NCBI GenBank assembly: GCA_022797115.1
Contig: JAAWKB010000012.1
Coordinates: forward strand, 1 to 38,092
Direction: 5' to 3'
Length of the DNA stretch: 38,092 bases
From: Oscillospiraceae bacterium
Lineage (GTDB): Bacteria > Bacillota > Clostridia > Oscillospirales > Oscillospiraceae
The position numbers and the translations under genes were made by a program. Shown piece after piece: positions 28,441-37,686 of the stretch (position 1 is the first letter of the stretch; every line of letters starts with the position of its first letter). The notes beneath the pieces were generated by a model that worked only from the letters and a program-made list of their open reading frames with translations, ran no database searches and had not been told where the DNA came from.

Positions 28441-28468
28441 ACGGCACGGCAAAGGGGGGAACCCATCG

Positions 28469-29533
28469 GTGGCCGGCGATTCCAAAACCGAAAAAGCAAC
28501 ACCAAAAAAGCGAAGGGACGAACGGAAAAAGGGCAACGTCATGATGAGTAAGGACGTTGTGTCCGTTGCCACCCTCCTGGGCAGTCTGGCGATGCTCAAG
28601 GTCATGAGCGGCATCGTAGTCGAGCAGGCGGAGAGCCTGTTCGGGACCTGCTTCACCTATATCGGCGAGAGCTACGCCGGGATGCTCCCCACGATCCTGC
28701 GGGAGCTGCTGGTCAAATGCATTGTGACGCTCCTCATAGTAGCGGGCCCCTTCCTGGGTGTCACGGCCCTTCTGGCCGTCACGGCAACCTTTGCGCAGAC
28801 CAGACTGCTGGTATCCACTGAATCCCTGAAGCCGAAGTTTAACCGGATCAGCCCCTTACAGGGCTTTAAACGGCTTTTCTCCATGCGCAGCGTGGTCGAG
28901 GCGCTCAAGGGCATCCTCAAGATCACGATCCTGCTTTATCTGATTTTCAACTATTTCCAAGGCGTGGTAATCGGCTTCGCCCGGTTCCTGGATATGGAGC
29001 TGAGCCAGTCCTGCGCCATCCTCTTCGACGACATCGTCTCCCTGATCCTTCAGGTGGTGATCGCCTTTACGGCCTTGGCTGGCGCCGACTACTTCTACCA
29101 GTGGTGGGACTATGAGCGGCAGCTGCGCATGTCCAAGCAGGAGATCAAGGAGGAGTATAAGCAGACCGAGGGCGACCCCCAGGTCAAGGGCAAAATCAAG
29201 GAGATCCAGCGCCGCCGGGCCCAGCAGCGTATGATGCAGCAGGTCCCGGACGCGGATGTGGTCATCCGTAACCCCACCCATGTGGCTGTGGCCCTGCGCT
29301 ACAAGCCGGACCGCGACGATGCGCCGGTGGTGGTCGCCAAGGGCCTGGATGAATTGGCCCTTCGGATTGTCAAGGTGGCTGAGGAGAACCAGGTCGCTGT
29401 TGTAGAAAACGTGCCCCTGGCCCGCTCCCTGTTCGCGGACACGGACCTGGACCGGGAGATCCCACCGGAATTCTACGGGCCGGTAGCTGAAATCCTGGTC
29501 TATGTGCTCAAGCTGGATCAGGCAGCCCCCTAA
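28469..29533 (+). CDS. flhB: Flagellar type III export switch protein FlhB (GTG start)
   Basis: DSKTEKATPKKRRDERKKGNV; autocleavage motif NPTH in DVVIRNPTHVAVALRYKP. Confidence 0.96.
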   Translation: MAGDSKTEKATPKKRRDERKKGNVMMSKDVVSVATLLGSLAMLKVMSGIVVEQAESLFGTCFTYIGESYAGMLPTILRELLVKCIVTLLIVAGPFLGVTALLAVTATFAQTRLLVSTESLKPKFNRISPLQGFKRLFSMRSVVEALKGILKITILLYLIFNYFQGVVIGFARFLDMELSQSCAILFDDIVSLILQVVIAFTALAGADYFYQWWDYERQLRMSKQEIKEEYKQTEGDPQVKGKIKEIQRRRAQQRMMQQVPDADVVIRNPTHVAVALRYKPDRDDAPVVVAKGLDELALRIVKVAEENQVAVVENVPLARSLFADTDLDREIPPEFYGPVAEILVYVLKLDQAAP

Positions 29534-29536
29534 TAT

Positions 29537-29583
29537 CCCCGCATATAAACTGGAAAACAGCCGCCCCTGCTGGGGCGTTCCCA
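29537..29583 (+). repeat. Intergenic element copy 2 (CCCCGCATATAAACTGGAAAACAGC + hairpin) upstream of flhA
   Basis: Matches copy 1 upstream of motA; hairpin CGCCCC-tgct-GGGGCG. Confidence 0.55.
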
Positions 29584-29586
29584 TAC

Positions 29587-29609
29587 AGCCCCTAGACAAA
29601 AGGGCTTTT
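29587..29609 (+). terminator. Terminator/attenuator-like hairpin AGCCC-N10-GGGCTTTT in the flhA leader
   Basis: 5-bp stem followed by TTTT, ~24 nt upstream of the flhA start; GCCCC can alternatively pair with the preceding GGGGC. Confidence 0.35.
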
Positions 29610-29632
29610 CTCAATCGGAAAGGACGGTGCCC

Positions 29633-31729
29633 ATGAGGCGAATTTTCCAAAACGGCATAGCACTGGCAGTGGTCATTGTTGTCTTGTTCATCGTCGTGCC
29701 CCTGCCTACGATCCTGCTGGATGTGCTGCTGGTGGTCAACATCTCCCTGTCCATGTTGATTCTGGTGATCACCATGACCGTGGCGGACGCTCTGGACTTT
29801 TCTATCTTCCCATCCCTGCTGCTGATTACCACGCTGTTCCGGCTGGGACTGAACGTGTCCACCACCCGGGCCATCCTGGGCAACAACGGCGATGCCGGCG
29901 GCGTGATTAAATCCTTCGGTTTGATGATCGCCCAGGGGAACATCGTACTGGGTATTATCATCTTCCTGATTATCGTGTTGGTGCAGATGATCGTCGTCAC
30001 CAAGGGCGCGGAGCGTGTGTCCGAAGTGGCCGCCCGCTTCACCTTGGACGCCATGCCCGGTAAGCAGATGGCCATTGACGCCGACCTCTCATCCGGCCTG
30101 ATCGACGAGCAGGGCGCCAAGGCCCGCCGCGCCAAGATTCAGAAGGAAGCCGATTTCTACGGCGCTATGGACGGCGCCACCAAGTTTGTCAAGGGTGACG
30201 CCACCCTGTCACTGATTATTACCGCCATCAACCTGGTGGGCGGACTGATTATGGGCAGCCTTGCCGGCGTGCAGGACGTGTGGAACGTCTACGCCATTGC
30301 CACCATCGGTGACGGCCTGGTCTCCCAGATCCCCTCCCTCATGATCTCCACGGCCACCGCCATGGTGGTCACCCGTACCGTCTCCGACGGCAGCCTCAAT
30401 GACGACGTGGTCCACCAGTTCGGCAGCCAGCCCCGGGCCATCCTCACGGCTGGTATCGTTATTGCCCTGCTGGGCCTGATCCCCGGTACGCCCCACATCC
30501 CCCTGTTGATCGTAGGCGTTGGCCTGGCGGTTGGCGGCTGGTATATCAGCGGCCAGATGACCCGCAAGGAGGCGGAGGCTGTGGCAGCGGCGGCAGTCCC
30601 TGTGGAGGAGACGCCTCAACCCAGCGCAACCGATTTCTATAAGGATATCAACAATGTCTACAGCCTCCTGACGGTGGACCCCATCGAAATGGAGTTTGGA
30701 TACAGCCTCATCCCCATGGTGGATGAGAACAGCGGCGGCAAGCTGATTGGCCGCAACGCCCTTTTCCGCCGCCAATACGCCCAGGATATGGGCTTCGTCA
30801 TCCCCTCCATCCGTTTCCACGATTCCTCGGCCCTGGGGACAAACCAGTATATCGTCAAGATCAAGGGCGAGGAGGTGGCCAGGGGCGAGATCCTGGTGGA
30901 CTACTTCCTGGCCCTGGAGCCCAGCAACCCCACTGGTGAGATCGATGGCATCGAGACCGTTGAGCCAGCCTACGGCATCCCCTCCCGGTGGATTTTGCCG
31001 GAGAACAAGGAGATGGCTGAGATTTACGGCTACACCGTCATTGACCCGCTCTCCGTCATGCAGACCCACCTCAGCGAGGTCATCCGCAGCCATGCCCACG
31101 AGCTGCTGGGCCGGTCGGAGGTGATCCAGCTGGTGGAGAACCTCAAGCGCACCGCCCCTGAGGTGGTGGAGGAGACGGTGCCCAATGTCCTCACCTACGC
31201 CAACCTGGAGCGCATTTTGCGCAACCTCCTCCGGGAGGGGGTTCCCATCCGGGATTTGGGCACAATTCTTGCGACCGCTGCGGACGCCTTGGCGACTACC
31301 AAGGATCTGGATATGGTGGCGGAGAACATCCGTGCCGCCCTCAGCCGCACCATCACCCGCCGTTTCTGCGAACACGGCCAGCTGCGGGTGGTTACGCTGG
31401 ACGCCGAGGTGGAAAAGCGCGTTATCTCGTCCCTGAGCAAGAACGAGCAGGGCATCTATCTGGCAATGGGGCCGGATTTGATGCAGCAAATTATTACCCA
31501 GCTGGCGGAGTACATCAAAAAGTTCAACGACCTCAGCCAAACCCCCATCGTGCTGACCAGCCAAGTGATCCGCATCTATCTCAGCCGGATGCTCTCCCAG
31601 TTCTATCCCAACCTGTATGTTCTGGCCTTCAATGAGATCACCAGTGACGTGCAGATCCAGTCCCTGGGCAACATTACCCTGTCGCGTGAGGCCGCAGGCC
31701 GGCCAGAGAGAAAGGCGGCCTCGGTATGA
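29633..31729 (+). CDS. flhA: Flagellar type III export protein FlhA
   Basis: [68 protein letters not shown]. Confidence 0.97.
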   Translation: MRRIFQNGIALAVVIVVLFIVVPLPTILLDVLLVVNISLSMLILVITMTVADALDFSIFPSLLLITTLFRLGLNVSTTRAILGNNGDAGGVIKSFGLMIAQGNIVLGIIIFLIIVLVQMIVVTKGAERVSEVAARFTLDAMPGKQMAIDADLSSGLIDEQGAKARRAKIQKEADFYGAMDGATKFVKGDATLSLIITAINLVGGLIMGSLAGVQDVWNVYAIATIGDGLVSQIPSLMISTATAMVVTRTVSDGSLNDDVVHQFGSQPRAILTAGIVIALLGLIPGTPHIPLLIVGVGLAVGGWYISGQMTRKEAEAVAAAAVPVEETPQPSATDFYKDINNVYSLLTVDPIEMEFGYSLIPMVDENSGGKLIGRNALFRRQYAQDMGFVIPSIRFHDSSALGTNQYIVKIKGEEVARGEILVDYFLALEPSNPTGEIDGIETVEPAYGIPSRWILPENKEMAEIYGYTVIDPLSVMQTHLSEVIRSHAHELLGRSEVIQLVENLKRTAPEVVEETVPNVLTYANLERILRNLLREGVPIRDLGTILATAADALATTKDLDMVAENIRAALSRTITRRFCEHGQLRVVTLDAEVEKRVISSLSKNEQGIYLAMGPDLMQQIITQLAEYIKKFNDLSQTPIVLTSQVIRIYLSRMLSQFYPNLYVLAFNEITSDVQIQSLGNITLSREAAGRPERKAASV

Positions 31730-32547
31730 GCGGCGGGGGGAACCAGGCCCTTCGGGACACAGCAATCCCCTACACCCAGGAGGAGCTGGACGCCATGAGC
31801 AAGGAGGATTTGCTCCTGCTCTATAAGAGTACCGGCAGCCAGGAACTGAAATGGCCCCTGGCCCTGCGTTACGTGGGCCTGGTGAAAAGCATCGCGCTCC
31901 AGGTGCGGGGGGTCTACTCCAGCTTCGCCCAGGTGGACGACATCATCAACGAGGGCGTGCTGGCCCTGGTGGGTTCAATTGACAAGTTTGATCCTGACAA
32001 GGGGATCAAATTTGAGACCTTTGTCTCCAAACGCATCCGGGGAGCGGTGATCGATCTGGCCCGCCGTCAGGATTGGGTCCCCCGCAGTGTGCGCCGGAAA
32101 GCCAGGGAGATCGATCAGGCCAGCGTGGAGCTGTTCGCGGAGCTGGGCCGGTACCCCACAGACGAGGAGATCGCCCAACGCCTGGGCGTGAGCTCGAAGC
32201 AGTACCAGGAGGACCTTGCCAACTCCGCACTGTGCAACGTGCTGTCCCTGGATTCCCTGTTTGACGACCAGGACCAGGGAAGCCTGGATGTGCCCGACAG
32301 CGCAGCGGGCAGCCGTCCGGAGGATTCCCTGCTGCGCCAGGAGCTTTTGGACACCCTGACCGACGGCATTACCTCCCTGCGGGAGAATGAGCAGCTGGTC
32401 GTGTCCCTGTATTACAAGAAGAACCTCAGCATGAAGGAAATCGCCCAGGTGATGGAGGTCACAGAGCCCCGCATCTCCCAGATCCACTCCCGGGCCATCC
32501 AGAAGCTGAAGCTGTATATGAAACGCTACATGAACGGAGAGAAGTAA
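31726..32547 (+). CDS. fliA: RNA polymerase sigma-28 factor (FliA/SigD/WhiG family)
   Basis: region 2 [47 protein letters not shown]; region 4 [31 protein letters not shown] overlap with flhA. Confidence 0.95.
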   Translation: MSGGGNQALRDTAIPYTQEELDAMSKEDLLLLYKSTGSQELKWPLALRYVGLVKSIALQVRGVYSSFAQVDDIINEGVLALVGSIDKFDPDKGIKFETFVSKRIRGAVIDLARRQDWVPRSVRRKAREIDQASVELFAELGRYPTDEEIAQRLGVSSKQYQEDLANSALCNVLSLDSLFDDQDQGSLDVPDSAAGSRPEDSLLRQELLDTLTDGITSLRENEQLVVSLYYKKNLSMKEIAQVMEVTEPRISQIHSRAIQKLKLYMKRYMNGEK

Positions 32548-32579
32548 AACGCCGTAAAGAATGAGAGGAGTTCTCTGCT

Positions 32580-33335
32580 ATGTTCAAAGGGTTCTACAAT
32601 TTGACCTCTGGTATGCTCTCCCAGGGCAGGCGGCTGGATGTGGTGGCCAACAACATGACCAACATCTCCACCGCAGGCTACAAGGCGGACCGGTATACCG
32701 ACAGCACTTTCCAGGAGGTGATGATCAGCCGGGTGGGCAACAAGGATAAGACCCAGACCAGCGAGCTGGGCCAGCAGAGCTATATCCTGGCCCCCAGTGA
32801 GCTTTACACCGATTTCGACCAGGGCTCCCTGGAGGATACGGGCCTGCCGCTGGACTTCGCCATTGAGGGGGACGGCTACTTCGCCATCTCACGGGACGGC
32901 GAGATCGGCTACACCCGGGCCGGCTGCTTCACCCTGGACGACAACGGTTTCCTGTGTCTGGCCGGACAGGGGCAGGTGCTTGATAACCAGGGCCAGCCCA
33001 TCCAGCTGCCCACCGACAACCTCTACGCGGATAAGACCGGCGCCCTGTACAGCGATGATAACCGTACCTATCTCGCCACCCTGGGCGTGTACGCTTTCCC
33101 GGACAACGAGGCGCTTGAGCACAACGCGCGGGGCCTCTTTGTTGGCAACGGCGCAGCTCTCAGCAACAACTACGTGATCCACCACAAGATGGTGGAGCGG
33201 TCCAACGTCAACATGGTCCAGGAGATGGTTGCCATGATAACGACCCAGCGCGCCCTCCAGAGCGCGGCGCAGGTGACGCAGATCTATGACCAGGTCATCA
33301 CCCGGGCCACCACGGAGCTGGGCCGTCTGGGCTGA
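32580..33335 (+). CDS. flgF: Flagellar basal-body rod protein, FlgF/FlhO type
   Basis: GFYNLTSGMLSQGRRLDVVANNMTNISTAGYKADRYTDSTFQE; C-term NMVQEMVAMITTQRALQSAAQV. Confidence 0.85.
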   Translation: MFKGFYNLTSGMLSQGRRLDVVANNMTNISTAGYKADRYTDSTFQEVMISRVGNKDKTQTSELGQQSYILAPSELYTDFDQGSLEDTGLPLDFAIEGDGYFAISRDGEIGYTRAGCFTLDDNGFLCLAGQGQVLDNQGQPIQLPTDNLYADKTGALYSDDNRTYLATLGVYAFPDNEALEHNARGLFVGNGAALSNNYVIHHKMVERSNVNMVQEMVAMITTQRALQSAAQVTQIYDQVITRATTELGRLG

Positions 33336-33402
33336 TCCGGTACCTTTGGCGGGAAAAGATAAGCTCCCTCTGCTTATAATGGAAAGAAAGGCTTGATGCG
33401 CT

Positions 33403-34167
33403 ATGAATATGTCCTTTTACAGCGCTGCGGTAGGCGCATATCAGCAGAACCTGCGCATGGGCGTTCAGGCGAACAACATCGCCAACGTCAATACCCAGGG
33501 GTTCCGGGCGGAAAAGGCGGCTTTCGGTGAGCTGATGAACCGGAATGTCACCGGCATCGACAACGAGCAGCTGCCCAAGGGCACGGGCACCCGGATGATT
33601 CAGGCTACGGTGGATTTCGGTACCAACGGCTACATGGACACCGGCCGCAGGTTTGATTATGCCATCAACGGCGACGGCTTCTTCGCCCTGTACGACATCG
33701 CTAAGCAGGAGATCTCCTACACCCGGGACGGCTCCTTCATGATGGCCCAGTTTTGGATCGCCCCGGAAGAGGGGGCGGAGCCGGGGGAGGACGGGGAGGA
33801 ACCCCAGCTCACCTCCGAGTGGCGGCTGAGCGACAACGAGGGCCGGTGTGTGCTGGACCCGGAGGGGAACTTTATCGTCATTGACCCGGAGAACAAGGAC
33901 GCGCCGCTGGACATTGGCGTGTTTGACTTTGCGATCCACGAGGGGATGCTGCACGCTGACAGCTCCCGTTTCCTGGCCACGGAGCGCAATGGGGAGCTGT
34001 ATCTGGGCACCGGCGAGGTCAAGCACGGCCTGCTGGAGATGAGCAATGTTGATCTGACCCAGGAGTTCATCAAGGTCATTGAGTCTCAGCGCGCTTTCGG
34101 CTATGCGCTGAAAATGATGCAGACATCAGATGAGATTGAGACAACAATTAATGGTCTAAGAGGCTGA
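33403..34167 (+). CDS. flgG: Flagellar basal-body rod protein, FlgG/FlhP type
   Basis: SFYSAAVGAYQQNLRMGVQANNIANVNTQGFRAEKAAFGELM; C-term NVDLTQEFIKVIESQRAFGYALKMMQTSDEI. Confidence 0.82.
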   Translation: MNMSFYSAAVGAYQQNLRMGVQANNIANVNTQGFRAEKAAFGELMNRNVTGIDNEQLPKGTGTRMIQATVDFGTNGYMDTGRRFDYAINGDGFFALYDIAKQEISYTRDGSFMMAQFWIAPEEGAEPGEDGEEPQLTSEWRLSDNEGRCVLDPEGNFIVIDPENKDAPLDIGVFDFAIHEGMLHADSSRFLATERNGELYLGTGEVKHGLLEMSNVDLTQEFIKVIESQRAFGYALKMMQTSDEIETTINGLRG

Positions 34168-34182
34168 TCGGAGGGGTAAACT

Positions 34183-34806
34183 ATGGCAATTAAGAGCTTT
34201 GACCAGCTGAGCTCCCTGGAGATTGACACACTCCGGGAGATCGGCAGCATTGGCACTGGCAATGCCGCTACGGCCCTCAGCCAGATGCTGGGCCGGGAGG
34301 TGCGCATCACCCTGCCGGAGGTGCGCATTATGGGGTATAACGAGGCCATCGAGTGGATTGGCGGCCCGGAGCAGGTGACTGCTGGCGTCCTGGTGGGCAT
34401 GGGCGGCCAGATGAACGGCATCATGCTCTCTGTGCAGCAGATAGGCTTTGTCAACATGGTGCTCGAGCATATGATGAATATGTCGATTACCAGCTATGAC
34501 CAGCTTGACGAGCTGGGCCGGTCCACCCTGGTGGAGGTGGGGAATATCATGATCTCCACCTTTATCAACGCGTTCTCCGGCCTTTCGGATATCTCAGTGA
34601 ACCTGACCGTACCGGCATTCGCCGTGGACATGCAGGGGGCGATCCTGTCTGTCCCGATGGCGGAGTATGGTGGAATGAGCGACTATCTGATGACTATTGG
34701 CGGGAATTTTGTGTGCGAGAACCAGGAGGTCCCCTGCCGCCTGCTGCTCTCGCCGGACATCCGCTCCCTGAATTTCCTGCTGAAGAAACTAGGCGTTACA
34801 GAATGA
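34183..34806 (+). CDS. cheC: CheY-P phosphatase CheC
   Basis: REIGSIGTGNAATALSQMLGREVRITLPEV; STLVEVGNIMISTFINAFSGLSDISVNLTVP. Confidence 0.92.
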   Translation: MAIKSFDQLSSLEIDTLREIGSIGTGNAATALSQMLGREVRITLPEVRIMGYNEAIEWIGGPEQVTAGVLVGMGGQMNGIMLSVQQIGFVNMVLEHMMNMSITSYDQLDELGRSTLVEVGNIMISTFINAFSGLSDISVNLTVPAFAVDMQGAILSVPMAEYGGMSDYLMTIGGNFVCENQEVPCRLLLSPDIRSLNFLLKKLGVTE

Positions 34807-35282
34807 GCGAGAAGATCACAGTCGGGATTGCGGACATGAAAATCGCCAAAGGGTCTGGCATCCTGATTACCTACGCCCTTGGGTCCTGCATCGGTCTGTG
34901 TTTCCATGATCCTATGACGCATATCGGGGCGCTGCTCCACGTTATGCTGCCCCTGAACCTGGAGACGGGCCGGAAAAACCCAATGAAGTACGCAGATACC
35001 GGGATTCGGGAAACTCTGCGCCAGATGGAGGCGATGGGGGCCTCCAGAAAGAGGATTACGGTAAAAATCGCCGGCGGGGCCAAGATGTTCGAGGTCACAG
35101 GCGGCAATCTGGGCAACATCGGCCAGCGGAATATTGAGAGCGTTCACACGGTTCTGCGCAAAGAGGGAATCCGCCTCATGGCAGAGGACGTGGGCGGCAC
35201 GGTGGCCCGCACCCTGCTATTTGACGTGGTCAGCGGCCAGGGCTGCATCCGGTCCTACGGCAGGCAGGACGTCCTGTTCTGA
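34803..35282 (+). CDS. cheD: Chemoreceptor glutamine deamidase CheD
   Basis: ILITYALGSCIGLCFHDPMTHIGALLHVMLPLN; 4-nt overlap with cheC. Confidence 0.94.
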   Translation: MSEKITVGIADMKIAKGSGILITYALGSCIGLCFHDPMTHIGALLHVMLPLNLETGRKNPMKYADTGIRETLRQMEAMGASRKRITVKIAGGAKMFEVTGGNLGNIGQRNIESVHTVLRKEGIRLMAEDVGGTVARTLLFDVVSGQGCIRSYGRQDVLF

Positions 35283-35328
35283 CCTGGCGGCAAAGAGGGA
35301 AATTTTATTGTAGATAGGAGTGTTAATC

Positions 35329-36270
35329 ATGGCTGAGATGCACAAGGAGAAGATCCTGTTGGAGTCTGGGACCAACGAGATTGAAATCATGGAGTTCACC
35401 ATCGGCGGGAACCTGTACGGCATCAATGTGGCAAAGGTCAGGGAGATCATGATCTCTGCGCCGGTCAAGCCCATGCCCCATGCCCATCCGGCGGTGGAAG
35501 GGATCTTCAAGCCCCGGGACACCGTGCTGACGGTGGTGGACCTGCCGAAATACCTCAACGGTGTGGAGAGCGAGAAGGGGCCCAAGGATATTTTTATCAT
35601 CACCAATTTCAACAAGATGTTCATCGCTTTCCGTGTCCACAGCGTGGTGCGCATCAGCCGGATCTCCTGGACGGATATCCAGAAGCCCGACAAGACGGTC
35701 TCCGGCGGCGCGGACGGCGTGGCCACCGGTATCGCCCAGTGCGGCGAGGACCTGGTCAGTATTCTGGATTTTGAGCGTATTGTGGCGGAGATCGCCCCGG
35801 AGACCTCCATCCAGATCGAAGAGATTGACAGCCTTGGCCCCCGCAGCCGCAATGACCGGCCGATCTGGGTGGCAGAGGACTCCGTGCTGCTCTCGAAGAT
35901 GATCGAGAGCTCCCTGAAGAAGGCGGGGTATGTCAATTTGCAGATGTATTCCAATGGCCGGGAGCTGTGGGAAGCACTCTCCGCCCTGCCGGCTGTAGAG
36001 GATCTGTCCAGCCGGGTAGCGCTGATTATCACAGATATTGAGATGCCCCAGATGGACGGCCACCGGCTGACCAAGCTGGTCAAGGACAGCGCACGTTTTC
36101 AGAAAATTCCGCTGATTATTTTTTCCTCCCTTATCAGTGATGAGATGCGGATCAAGGGCCGGGAGCTGGGAGCTGACGAGCAGCTGACCAAGCCGGAGAT
36201 CGGGCATCTGGTGGATGTGATGGATCATCTGCTGGTAAAGGCGGATCAGGCGGCGCAGGCCGCCAAGTAG
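35329..36270 (+). CDS. cheV: Chemotaxis coupling protein CheV (CheW + REC)
   Basis: CheW-like EIEIMEFTIGGNLYGINVAKVREIM; REC IWVAEDSVLLSKMI...LIITDIEMPQMDGHRL...TKPEIG. Confidence 0.93.
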   Translation: MAEMHKEKILLESGTNEIEIMEFTIGGNLYGINVAKVREIMISAPVKPMPHAHPAVEGIFKPRDTVLTVVDLPKYLNGVESEKGPKDIFIITNFNKMFIAFRVHSVVRISRISWTDIQKPDKTVSGGADGVATGIAQCGEDLVSILDFERIVAEIAPETSIQIEEIDSLGPRSRNDRPIWVAEDSVLLSKMIESSLKKAGYVNLQMYSNGRELWEALSALPAVEDLSSRVALIITDIEMPQMDGHRLTKLVKDSARFQKIPLIIFSSLISDEMRIKGRELGADEQLTKPEIGHLVDVMDHLLVKADQAAQAAK

Positions 36271-36283
36271 GAGAAGGAGGGGT

Positions 36284-37579
36284 ATGATGGCGAATCAAAA
36301 CGCAGGCAGGTACGTTGTCCGGCAGCCAATCAAGGATCTGCATGGCAAGGTGCTGGGCTATGAAATCCGCTACGATGGGGAAGACAGCGCCTATGACAAC
36401 GGGGAAAAGGGCAATCAGGACCATGCGGTGGCGGGCGCTGTCTATAACTTCCTTACCCAGAATACAGACAGGGCGTTCAGAGGAGCGACCCATTTCATGA
36501 ATTTTACGGTCAACCTCCTGATGAAGCAGACGCCAAAGCTCTTCAACCCCAGTGACCTGGTCATCCAAGTGGATGACAATGTAATTATCCATCCCCTGGC
36601 CATGCGCTTTGTGGAGCGGTACTCCAAAGAGGGGTACAAGGTGGCGGTCAATGAGTTCCAGTTTTCCCCGCGGTATATCTCTATCCTTGACCGCTTTGAT
36701 TATATTATGATCAACTTCCGCTCCACCAAGGACTCCAGCATCCGCGCGATTGTGGAGCTGGCCCACAGCATGGGCAAACGCTGTGTCGCCACAGGGATCG
36801 ACGACGAAACCCTCTACCAGAAGGCGTTCATCATGGAGGTGGACGCGATGGAGGGCCGCTATGTGGCGGAGCAGATGTTCACCGCCGTCCACTCCAGCAG
36901 CTACCTCCAGAGCAACTTCTTCCGCCTGATGGTGGCGATCACCCAGGATGAGCCGTCGGTGGACGAAATCGAGCAGATTATCTCCATGGATGCGACGCTC
37001 ACCTACAGCTTGCTGAAGATTGTCAACTCCGCTTATTTTGCCCTGCGCAACCGGGCTACTGAGGTTCATCAGGCCATTGTGATCCTAGGACTGGGGCAGC
37101 TGCGCCAGTGGATCTATCTGATGGGCACGGATAACTCCGAGGAGGAGATGGATGAGAGCCAGCAGGAGCTGCTCAAGCTCTCCTTCATCCGCGCAACCTT
37201 CGCCAGTGAGCTGATGAAGTTTGCCAAGAAGATGCCCATTGGCCGCAACGATGCCTATCTGCTGGGCATGTTCTCAACGTTGAACCATTTGATTGCCGCC
37301 CCGATGGAGGAGATCCTGGCGGAGATCCCTATTGCTGAACCAGTCAAAAAGGCCCTGCTCCATCACGAGGGCCGCTGCGGCCTGCTGTATGACTTGGTTC
37401 TCGGCTATGAGCGGGCGGACTGGTCCGTGATCGGCAGCCTGGCAGAGGAGCTGAATATCCCTGTTGATCAGCTGACAGACACCTATTTCCGGTGCCTGGA
37501 GGAAGTGAACACCATCTGGCAGCAGCTGATGGAGGTAAACAATGCCCCGGCTCCCGCCCCAGCGGAAAGCAAGGGATAA
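36284..37579 (+). CDS. EAL-like (degenerate) + HDOD domain protein (YuxH-like architecture)
   Basis: N-term RQPIKDLHGKVLGYEIRYDG with degenerate EAL core; HDOD core ATLTYSLLKIVNSAYFALRNRATEVHQAIVILGLGQLRQWIYLM. Confidence 0.88.
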   Translation: MMANQNAGRYVVRQPIKDLHGKVLGYEIRYDGEDSAYDNGEKGNQDHAVAGAVYNFLTQNTDRAFRGATHFMNFTVNLLMKQTPKLFNPSDLVIQVDDNVIIHPLAMRFVERYSKEGYKVAVNEFQFSPRYISILDRFDYIMINFRSTKDSSIRAIVELAHSMGKRCVATGIDDETLYQKAFIMEVDAMEGRYVAEQMFTAVHSSSYLQSNFFRLMVAITQDEPSVDEIEQIISMDATLTYSLLKIVNSAYFALRNRATEVHQAIVILGLGQLRQWIYLMGTDNSEEEMDESQQELLKLSFIRATFASELMKFAKKMPIGRNDAYLLGMFSTLNHLIAAPMEEILAEIPIAEPVKKALLHHEGRCGLLYDLVLGYERADWSVIGSLAEELNIPVDQLTDTYFRCLEEVNTIWQQLMEVNNAPAPAPAESKG

Positions 37580-37606
37580 AAGCAGGGTTTACATGCATTG
37601 AATTAG

Positions 37607-37650
37607 AACCCCGGCCAGCCTTATTTGTAAAAGGCTGGCCGGGGTTTCTG
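37607..37650. terminator. Strong (bidirectional-type) terminator AACCCCGGCCAGCCTT-atttgtaa-AAGGCTGGCCGGGGTTTCT
   Basis: 16-bp perfect stem followed by TTTCT, between convergent genes. Confidence 0.88.
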
Positions 37651-37686
37651 CTTGATGGGTTATAGGATACATGATACGGGAAACAA

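Noticed and set aside
30209-31765. 518 aa minus-strand ORF opposite flhA
   Set aside because: Antisense shadow of flhA; no SD or family signal.
33375-33380. Perfect TATAAT upstream of flgG
   Set aside because: No -35 at 16-18 nt and the nearest TTGGCG is 23 nt away; kept out as a promoter call.
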